Assembly: GCA_037447655.1 (NCBI GenBank)
Contig: JBBHKE010002948.1
Span: 601,395-665,394, forward strand
Direction: 5' to 3'
From: Zygnema cylindricum
Taxonomy: Eukaryota > Streptophyta > Zygnematophyceae > Zygnematales > Zygnemataceae
Length of the DNA: 64,000 nt
The notes under the pieces were generated by a model. The model made no database searches, had not been told where the DNA came from, and saw nothing but the letters and a program-made list of their open reading frames with translations. Shown one piece after another: positions 57,101 to 64,000 of this stretch (position 1 is the stretch's first letter; each line of letters starts with the position of its first letter). A program made the translations under genes and the position numbers.

Positions 57101-58832
57101 GATCCCTACTCCCTCTCTCCCATCCGCTCAAATGAGCCTCCTTACATTATTCCCAGTGTCCCTCTCGCAATCCCTCTGCCTCTTCAGCCCTCTGGCCTCC
57201 GGAAAAGCGCCAGAATTGAGGCTAAACGCACCGCTCATGGCGTCGCCAATATTGCCACTTTCGATGTCCCTCCAACCTTTGCTGTGGCCATGGCAGGCCC
57301 TCATGCCGCAGAATGGAAAGCAGCTACAGATGCGGAATTCGCTTCTCTCACAAAAAACAAAACTTGGGGGCTTACACCCCTCCCTAAAGATCGCAAAGTC
57401 ATTGGCTCTAAATGGGTGTTTAGAGTCAAAACAAAATCTGACGGAACCTTAGATCGGTTCAAAGCCAGATTTGTTGCGAAGGGTTTTCTTCAGAAAGAAG
57501 GGCTTGACTTCACAGAGACTTACGCCCCTGTTGCCAAATTCGCCTCCATTCGCATCCTTCTCTCTCTCGCTGCCTCTCAAGACTGGCACGTCCATCAGAT
57601 GGATGTGCAGACGGCGTTCCTCTATGGCGCCCTCAAAGAGGAAATATTTGTCCGCCAACCCGAAGGTTACATCTCCCCTGGCACTGAGCATCTCGTCTGT
57701 CGCCTCCACAAATCTCTTTACGGCTTGAAACAAGCTCCCCGCGTTTGGAGTGAACACCTTGAAGCCATTCTCATACGTGAGGGCTTCTGCAAGCTTGCAG
57801 CGGACTTTGGTATATTCTTCAAAGGTAAACACGACTCCCTTTTAATCATCATCATTTACGTCGATGATCTTGTCCTCTCTAGCCCATCTCTGTCTGCAAT
57901 TCTGCAAGTCAAAGCCATGCTAAACTCTTATTTTGCAATGACAGATTTAGGGGAATTGGAATATTGTCTTGGAATCTTAGTAACTCGTGATCGCCCAGCC
58001 AAAACCCTTCACCTCTCTCAAGAAAAGTATATCTCTGAGGTCTTAGACAGGTTCTCTATGTCAAACTGCACTCCTGTCTCAACTCCCTTAGATGCCAACA
58101 CCAAACTTATCTCAAACTCTGGTGGGCCTGTCCACGGAGAAATACATGACTTATATCGATCCATGGTCGGCAGTCTGATGTATGCCATGACTGGCACTAG
58201 GCTAGACATCGCTGTTGCAGTCGGGCAGCTTAGTCAATTTGTCTCTAACCCGACTCCTGAGCACCTCCTTGCGGCTAAGCGAGTCCTCCGCTATCTGCAA
58301 GGCACCAAATCCCTACGTCTGACCTTCTCCGGTGGCAACTCCCCTACTCTCATTGGCTTTTGCGATGCGGACTGGGGGGGAGACCTCGACACCCGCCGCT
58401 CCACCTCCGGTGTCTGCTTCTCACTCGGAGGAGCTCTCGTCTCCTGGGCCTCCAAGAAACAACCTACTGTTGCCTTGTCCTCAACTGAGGCTGAATATAT
58501 GGCAGCGACACATGCTGCCAAGGAAGCAATCTGGCTCCGATCTCTCCTTGCAAATCTTCAATTTCCCCAGATTTCCCCAACTCGGATCTTTTGTGACTCC
58601 CAAGGTGCCCTCGCCCTAATGAGTAACCCGGTTCATCACCGACGAACCAAACACATAGACATTCAGTTCCACTTTACTCGGGAAACTATCTCAACTGGAA
58701 TTCTCACCTTTCAATACTGCCAGACTTCTCTCCAGATGGCGGACTTCCTCACCAAGTCTCTCCATCGACCTCAGTTCGAATTACATCGAGCCTCTGCTGG
58801 TCTTACCTTCTAACAAAGAGGAAGGGGAAAGC
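54143..58832 (+). mobile_element. Copia-type LTR retrotransposon 1, intact polyprotein, LTRs not resolved
   Basis: Proposed left edge at 54143 (TGTTAGATG...), just after a 34-base host segment ending TCAGCTGTATCAAA that also occurs at 52931-52964. 54143-54541 should contain the 5' LTR and leader; TATAAAT at 54342-54348 could be its promoter. After the stop at 58813 a purine-rich stretch (58817-58830) could be the polypurine tract. No 3' LTR follows: the sequence turns at once into the integrase end of another Copia element. The right end is therefore lost or recombined. Confidence 0.75.
54542..58813 (+). CDS. Copia Gag-Pol polyprotein, uninterrupted, about 1420 residues
   Basis: Start chosen at the ATG giving MASPFTGYGPGN, because the 64 in-frame codons before it look like leader. 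Order of domains: Gag (KFNGTDFYGWKYQIEHLF onward); CCHC knuckle CRYCRASDHIIDVC; aspartic protease WIVDSGASHHLS; integrase HHCC (HLRYGHLS ... CSGCVEGK) and DDE core (IHSDLCGP, RTDNGGEF, NGVAERYNR); reverse transcriptase (KWVFRVKTKSDG, VHQMDVQTAFLYG, SLYGLKQAPR, IIYVDDLVLSS); RNase H (GFCDADWGGD, SSTEAEYMAA, FCDSQGALAL, RTKHIDIQFHF). Key acidic residues of protease, integrase, RT and RNase H are all visible. Domain order protease-integrase-RT-RNaseH defines Copia. No stop or frameshift over 4.27 kb, so it is recent. It sits in sense orientation inside a host intron. Confidence 0.97.
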   Translation: MASPFTGYGPGNANTVAKFNGTDFYGWKYQIEHLFRREKLWSIISGSELEPTDAAAKTVWLAKNEEAHSRLVLALESSQIDIVRDAVSAHNAWSLLTCAYENQSWSNKLFLKRQLNTYRKLPTDSIQTYVQHLKSLAGQLKSIKSPISDDDLISAILGGLPDYYSSLISSLDNSPVALTIPTLTARLVHEEMKQSFQTKSGIALATISPNPRPPKSSSTTCRYCRASDHIIDVCPVLKRKNERQNGPGRTGGRGHPGGRGSYHGQASSAESAFAIGNLEFPQTNPFVESHYPYGPAHLADHSGSRIPGYVPTYPLSASTQPPVLHSPVDNANPTSMTQSDYGFALSSAVQSSQVPDSSWIVDSGASHHLSSRADWFSTMTPLSPPMPIVLGNNSTLTATHIGRTVTPSNSNRQTSITLSGVLFVPELRKNLFSVGAALKQGASAVFSSNQVNFLSPTKSTVGFGVKSGDIYILSSFSPIGFANMAVASSQATFSKWHLRYGHLSGSSLHDLTKGLVTGLEPLANQKLPFCSGCVEGKFSRSSFSSSTSKSNGPLDLIHSDLCGPMSVQSHNGSQYFVTFIDDATRYCHLYLIRRKSDTFATFQQFKAKVENSHNSRIKILRTDNGGEFCSTEFASFLSSHGITHQTTVAHTPQQNGVAERYNRTVINMARSMLHFAGLPTIFWGESVTTANYLRNLCPTSPLPNLTPHEAWTGIKPSVSHLRIFGSVAWIKDLMPAGKWSSRAKLGYMVGYSNESKAYRIWLIRERQVTLSRDVTFDETPLLNKLLYPSTPSLDTSAHISPSPTAPVSVISPTYLPIPSVSASPLSFPSSSLTRTSSTPFPSSNPLPLQRTLSDPYSLSPIRSNEPPYIIPSVPLAIPLPLQPSGLRKSARIEAKRTAHGVANIATFDVPPTFAVAMAGPHAAEWKAATDAEFASLTKNKTWGLTPLPKDRKVIGSKWVFRVKTKSDGTLDRFKARFVAKGFLQKEGLDFTETYAPVAKFASIRILLSLAASQDWHVHQMDVQTAFLYGALKEEIFVRQPEGYISPGTEHLVCRLHKSLYGLKQAPRVWSEHLEAILIREGFCKLAADFGIFFKGKHDSLLIIIIYVDDLVLSSPSLSAILQVKAMLNSYFAMTDLGELEYCLGILVTRDRPAKTLHLSQEKYISEVLDRFSMSNCTPVSTPLDANTKLISNSGGPVHGEIHDLYRSMVGSLMYAMTGTRLDIAVAVGQLSQFVSNPTPEHLLAAKRVLRYLQGTKSLRLTFSGGNSPTLIGFCDADWGGDLDTRRSTSGVCFSLGGALVSWASKKQPTVALSSTEAEYMAATHAAKEAIWLRSLLANLQFPQISPTRIFCDSQGALALMSNPVHHRRTKHIDIQFHFTRETISTGILTFQYCQTSLQMADFLTKSLHRPQFELHRASAGLTF

Positions 58833-60009
58833 CGAGATACTTACTTGGATATGATAAAAATGTAAAGGGATATAGAGTTTATGATCTAGGGAAAGAAGAT
58901 ATCATCCTAGTAAAACACTTGGTAGTTACGGATGAATCAAAGTTAGTAAATCCCTTTATACATACGAAACCAATTAGTAATAGAATTGAATCCGAAAGTG
59001 AGTTATATTCAGATTCTTTTAACCAAATTTCGGTTCAGCCAAACTATGCAGATGAAGGGAAAAAATTGACCAAGAATGACTCTCTCTTGGAACCACAGTT
59101 TCCGGCTCAAACGGAGGAGGAGGACAAGGAAAGACCGGAAATAGATTCCACGGATAGGGGAGAAAGACCGGAAGTGGACTCCACGGAGAGGGGAGAAGAT
59201 GAAGTCATTTGGAGAAATCTGAGATTACCTTCCATTCCGGCATCGGATTTTGAAGGAGGGAGGAGAAGCACCAAGAGACTTCAAGAAAGCCAAGTGAATA
59301 ACAAGGTAACTAAGTTGTCACATTTGAGTGAACCCCAAACTTACTCGGAAGCAATTAATAGTCCGGAACGGAGTAGATGGATGACAGCTATTAATGAGGA
59401 AACGGCTTCAATTTTGGAAGTAAACACATGGGAGTTGGTGGAGTGTCCCTCGGACACAAAGGCGATTGGATGCAAATGGGTGTTTAACCTAAAACTCAAC
59501 GCAGATAACAGTATCGAGCGATACAAGGCCAGATTAGTGGCCAAAAGGTTCACAAAGAAAAAAGGAATTGATTATGAGGAGATCTTCGCTTCGGCAGTTA
59601 GATTTCCCTCCATCCGGATTGTACTTAGTATGGCAGCATCAGAAGACATGGAAGTGCACTAAATGGACATGAAAACTGCTTACTTACGGAGGAATTAGAA
59701 GAAGAGATCTTCATGCATGCCGGAAAGGGTTTGTGGACAAGGAGAGGAAAGTAAGTTGTGCACATTGATAAAGTCCCTTTATGGACTAAAGCAAGCTCCA
59801 CGCCAATGGAACAATAAACTGGATGAGTTTTTGACAAGTTTGGGATATATCCGAATCAGCTCAGATCACTCCATCTATCAATTTGAGGACGAGGAAGGCA
59901 CAATTTTAATTGCCATTCATGTTGATGATTTGTTTGTTTTGAGTAAATCAATGGAAAAAATTAATGGACTGAAAAATGATTTGAAGAGTAAATTTGAAAT
60001 GAAGGACTT

Positions 60010-61410
60010 GGAGGAATTTTCGTCCATGAGAGAGAAGGCAAAGCCAAACATGCATTACAACCAGCAAAGTCATGCGTGAAGATATATATATAAACGAAAA
60101 ACGAACATTGATGAGAAGAAAATATATATACATCATGGAAAAGGATAAACATAAGTGAGACAAAGAAAAAGGAAAGAATACTCCCTTGACGTGACGGGAA
60201 CCCTATAATTCCCCACTAAGCCACAAGGTAGCCACAAGGCTCTCGGGTCTCTATTGTATTCTCCACAAGAGCTATCTCAAAGTGGCAGCAAAGCAATAAC
60301 GAATTCCAACCAAAACAAGGAAAATTCCCACTCCGGCCAAAGTTCACTCCTCCACTCCCAACCGAAATAAAAACAACACAAATACAAACACCCCAAACCG
60401 TTCAGGTGCCCGTGGAAGGCGCAGCCGGTTTCGAATGCTTCTCCACACGAACTCCAATCCACCACTTCCCAAAAATGACACAAGTTGGAGGGAAACCTTC
60501 TGGACTTGGCTTTGAGCCACGTGGATTAAAAAGCATGGGCAAAAATACAAGAGAGAATATCTGTAAACTACCTAGCCTCTACAGCTAGCTAGCAAGAAGA
60601 AAGGAAAAGCTTAAGCAATCGGTGAGAGAGGAAGCAAGAGAAAAGCTCCGCTGTCAAGAGAAAATTCTTGTCCAAAAGCTAAGAAATTCTAACTCTAAAG
60701 TTAGCCTAAGTAGGAGCTACGCTATGCTTAAGCGAAACTAGCCTACGTTTAGCCTACTTTACATGAATGAAAACTACTTAAGATGTTGTCCAATAAGCAC
60801 CCAACATCGTCTGCCGTACGCCTAACAAAATCCACAATCCAAGGGTAAAACCCTCCCTATCTCAGTGTGTGCGTGAACCTACGTGGGTTCACGACTTAAA
60901 TGCACACCAATGAGAAAGCGCCAACGAAACATCCATCGTACATGTAATTTGTACGTCACGAAAGTCCACTTGAGGTAAAAAAGTACCAACAAAATTGAAG
61001 GTACAAGTGAAACCGAAACTACATATGAAACGCAAGGGACTAATGAAATCGCGCGTACGTTTGTTCGAATCGTGTGCCTACGAAATAAACAAACAATCCA
61101 AACGCACTAAATAAGTAACAATTCCATTAGACGCGTGCACAAATCGCGCACATGTCCAACTTCAGTGAATAAGCGATGTTAAATAGGCGACCGTGTGAAA
61201 ATCATACGCGCGAACGAAAATCACACGTGCGAATGAAAATCATGCGTGCGTGCTAAAATTGTGCGTGTGTGCATAATATCGTGCTTGCATGAATAATATC
61301 GACCGCACGTGTCAAATATCGTGCGCTCGTGCCAAAAATCGTGCAGGCGTGCAAAATATCGTGCGCGTGTGCAAAATAACCGTGCATGCGCGCAACCGAT
61401 ACTATGCGGC
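60010..61410. mobile_element. Insertion (about 1.4 kb) in Copia 2, type unknown
   Basis: It interrupts the pol reading between KDL and EAKYILG. It holds AT-rich sequence, a GTAC-rich middle and the minisatellite at 61190-61400. I see no terminal inverted repeats or coding domain, so class is open; the borders are known only from the broken host reading frame. Confidence 0.6.
61190..61400 (+). repeat. Minisatellite, unit about 21 bp (AATATCGTGCGCGTGTGCAA)
   Basis: About ten diverged units with conserved CGTGCG and CGTGC cores and AAAAT / AATAT spacers, inside the insertion in Copia 2. Confidence 0.85.
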
Positions 61411-62595
61411 ATGACAGAAGCAAAATATATTTTGGGAATTCAGATTGAGAGGGATAGATAGAATATAGTAATTAGACTAACTCAAAAGGAAGCAATCAAA
61501 AATATGCTTGAAAATTTTTAAATGGATAAGGCAAATAGTTATACGACTCCGATAGATTTAAAGAAGGGAAATGAGGCGAGCTTAGAAGGGGAAGTTGTGG
61601 TCTTAGATGACGAGTTAAGACTAGAGGAAAGAAAGTTAATGCACAATATTCTATACAGACAAGTTATGGGTAGTTTAATCTATTTTATGAACTGTACCCA
61701 TCTTGATACATGTTGTCCATAGCCTATTTCAACCATATATTACTCTTGGAAGTCTACCCCCCAAAACTATTGTGTTTCAGACAACACAAATTAATCAAAA
61801 ATAAACAAAACCACCTCAAACTGCACCAATTTGCAATATATTGTAAAACTTATAACTTCCCAAAGTAATAGCCAAATCCACAAGGGCATCCAAAAGATAT
61901 GAGCTGTTGAGTTTCCCAAAAACATCTAACAGCTTACCAAACTAACCAGGTAGACTCCTCACATAATTCTACAAAAAAAACAGAACAGACAAAAACTACA
62001 CACACATATAGTTTCTAGATCATAGTATACATCCACAAAGTTTCACTTCAAAGTAAGAACCAGAATGATCACACTAACAGGTCAAAGTTGCAGAAAAACA
62101 GTCTGCCATGTCTTTGATTAACTCAGCTGTGATAATCAAAATAATCTAAGTCCTACAAGTTATAGTGAGAGAGTTCACTACTGAATGTTCCGAGGCATAC
62201 CATCCGTACGGTATCTACCATCTCCCTAAACTATTGTGAGTATACCAGAATAATTCGAGGTATGCCAAGAATGAACAAATCTACACTAATAAACTAATTA
62301 GCAAAAAGACATACCTTTGTTGTACAGAATATTTACTCCGACACCACTGCAAAATCCGCATACTAGGCGTCAACTTGCTTAGTTACTTTAGATCTTCTTA
62401 TGAATCTTCGTCCGCCGATTTGATTCATACCAATCGCAGTTGCAATGCCCCGTACCACATCATATTCATATTATCCGCAGGTGCGCAGCTACGTCAACTG
62501 CGTTGTCCGTACGGATCATATCCAAAATAACCGCAGCTGCGTGGTCTTATCTGCGTCGCAGCTGCGCCGTACCGGCGGCGTTTATTTCAACATTT

Positions 62596-62990
62596 GCCGT
62601 CGATGATTCCGGTCGCCCGATTCTCGCCATCAGTTCCCTTTCCCCCCATACATCGGTAAAACCCTAATAAAAACATAATGTTAAAATTTATTGAAACATT
62701 ATTATTAAAACATTGTTGGATTATAAACATCTTTAAAAAACCCTAGAAAATCTTCATACAATGACCAAAAAAATTGTGAAAACCCATCGAAAATTTCGGA
62801 AAATCTCCTTAAAAACCACAGTTATCGTGGTTAGTTCGGATTCACCCACGAATCGATAATAAAACCTTGTATTTTTTTTCAAATAAATCTCATTTTTTTC
62901 AAAAAAATCTCATTATTTTATATAGCCATACCGACTACATCTTGCTAATAGTTCACCATTGCCCCATAGAAAAGTTCAAAAAAAAAAAAT
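62596..62990 (+). pseudogene. Copied fragment of PNPOx-like exon 5 and its intron
   Basis: Reads FAVDDSGRPILAISSLSPHTS then the GTAAAA donor, as in the source at 53534-53598. The two coding differences are silent (TCT/TCC and CTT/CTC). The intron part has substitutions and small indels. The first 12 codons and the acceptor of the exon are absent, so it is not a usable exon on its own. Confidence 0.9.
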
Positions 62991-63132
62991 CGGATCGCTT
63001 TCGCGATTCGCTGTCTATTTCTCAATGCTTATTCACGCCACTAACCGACTCCCTTACGTCACTTTAGTTTTATCCGTACGTTCGCTCCCCCAATCAGTGA
63101 ATCCATTCAAACCTCCACATTAAACTCCCTTA

Positions 63133-63195
63133 CGCACGAACTGTCGCAAGCGCACGAACTGTCGCAAGCGCACGAACTGTCGCGTACGCACGAAA
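63133..63195 (+). repeat. Three tandem copies of CGCACGAACTGTCGCAAG
   Basis: An 18-bp unit repeated three times with small end variation, GTACGCACGAA at the end. Near the right edge of the insertion in Copia 2; could be a subterminal protein-binding repeat. Confidence 0.85.
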
Positions 63196-63812
63196 CAAAC
63201 TTTTCAAAACAAGAATATATGAGCAACTGTAGGAATATTAAGTAGGAGTCTGAATGATCCTAAGACGAAAGATTGGGAAGCGCCCAAGAGAGTCATGCAG
63301 TACTTGATAGGAACGACAGATATATGGTTGCATTTGGGGGGGGTGTAATACTGACATCACCACTTGGAGTGATGCTAGGTATGGGGGATGCTCCGATGAG
63401 GAGGTGTACATCTTGGTAAGTGTTGTATGTTGGGAATGGGGCTTGCTGTTGAAGAAGTAAGCAACAAAAGGTTGTTGCTCAGTCCACAATGGAGGTTGAG
63501 GACATCGCATCTTGCACTGCTTAAAAAGAATTAATGTGGGTGAAATCCATGCTCCAAGAGCTTGGATTTATGAAATATGGTGTTCAAAATGTATTTTGTG
63601 ATAACCAAGCTGCCATTTCCATTGCAACCAATCTATAACATCATTTTAAAGCAAAACATATGGATGTGAGACTGAGCTTTGTAAGAGAAAAAGTTGAGAA
63701 TGCAATTATAAAATTGCAGATATGATGACAAAACGTGTCCCATCTCCAAAACTGATATTTCGTAGAAAGAAATGTGGATTAAAAGAAAAGATTGACTAGA
63801 AAATGAGGGAAG

Positions 63813-64000
63813 TGTTGAAAAACGTAATTTCTAGTTAATTGTCTTAGACACCGCTCTAAGTCTATATACTTCTATGCAGTCAGCAGTCAAAGAGACACAG
63901 TAAGGAAGAACACATAGGTGCCTCTAACAATTATGTGCCTCTAACAAAAATGAATTTGTGACCCGACCCGGATTTGATCCTGGTCCCTACCCAGTCGCAT
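63813..64000 (+). mobile_element. Probable 3' LTR start of Copia 2 (cut by window end)
   Basis: Follows the last RNase H remnant and a purine run AAAATGAGGGAAG, then TGTTGAAAAACGTAATTTC, the usual TG start. The right boundary is either at CTCTAACA near 63945 or beyond the window. Confidence 0.5.

Larger units (their letters stand above)
61714..63214. mobile_element. Insertion (about 1.5 kb) in Copia 2 carrying a host-gene fragment
   Basis: It interrupts the pol reading between YFMNCTHLD and ATVGILSR. It contains the copied exon 5 plus intron piece of the PNPOx-like gene (62596-62990) and an 18-bp triplication near its right end (63133-63190). No transposase. Ends do not show an obvious inverted repeat. 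Part of 62130-62300 resembles 17590-17720 loosely (AGTCCTAC, ACTGAAT, GTGAGTATACC in the same order), so a related element may exist there. Confidence 0.65.
58833..63812 (+). pseudogene. Copia-type retrotransposon 2, broken pol with two insertions
   Basis: Begins mid-gene at RYLLGYDKNVKGYRVYDLGK (region after integrase). It continues with an acidic linker and RT (IGCKWVFNLKLNADNS) to a stop and frameshift near 59660-59716, then SLYGLKQAPRQW and HVDDLFVL. Split near 60010 and resumed near 61411 with EAKYILGIQIERDR. Split again near 61713 and resumed near 63217 with ATVGILSRSLNDPKTKDWEA. RNase H remnants follow (STMEVEDIAS, FCDNQAAISIA, HMDVRLSFVREK), ending near 63790. A lineage different from Copia 1 by sequence. 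Several stops; dead. It lacks everything upstream of 58833. Confidence 0.88.

Overview
The window is eukaryotic nuclear DNA from a streptophyte (land plant or charophyte alga). The evidence is two plant-type O-fucosyltransferase genes, an aluminium-activated malate transporter (ALMT) family gene, an organelle-targeted split-barrel flavoprotein-like gene, GT-AG introns of a few hundred bases to several kb, and plant-type Copia retrotransposons. I cannot name the species. Long introns, dense hAT and mariner-like elements and many low-complexity tracts suggest a large, repeat-rich genome. All gene models were spliced by eye; I gave most weight to joins where reading phase and family motifs agree.

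Layout. 1-4.4 kb: 3' part of an O-fucosyltransferase gene (+) ending in a very charged tail. 5.1-10 kb: transposon cluster (nested hAT elements, a mariner-like MITE inside one of them, a 2-kb element with long inverted arms that carries another hAT). 10-14 kb: an unrecognised gene (+) with a signal-peptide-like first exon and four phase-consistent exons. 14.2-16.5 kb: a 2.4-kb array of 20-bp units containing the telomere-like heptamer AGGGTTT. 16.6-30.3 kb: mostly non-coding repeat land with a coiled-coil pseudogene exon (-), another hAT and a run of TA-flanked MITEs.

30.3-39.7 kb: a second O-fucosyltransferase-like gene (-), about 500 residues in eight exons. The exon carrying its HWR motif is present twice, and exon phase forbids using both copies in one mRNA. 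40.5-41.4 kb: a LINE 3' fragment. 42.3-48.7 kb: the ALMT-type gene (-), eight exons. 48.7-49.75 kb: a divergent promoter region with two G-boxes. 49.76-53.6 kb: first five exons of a plant pyridoxamine-phosphate-oxidase-like (PNPOx-like) protein (+). Its next intron runs past the window end and holds one intact Copia polyprotein, one broken Copia element and, nested in the latter, a copied piece of the host gene's own fifth exon.

The host genes are unrelated in pathway apart from the two fucosyltransferases (secretory-pathway glycosylation) and do not form an operon or cluster. Two patterns link the loci. Long polypyrimidine tracts lie on the sense strand of introns in both orientations. The same few non-autonomous transposon families appear repeatedly and let nesting order be read directly from target-site duplications. 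I found no CRISPR, rRNA or convincing tRNA gene.
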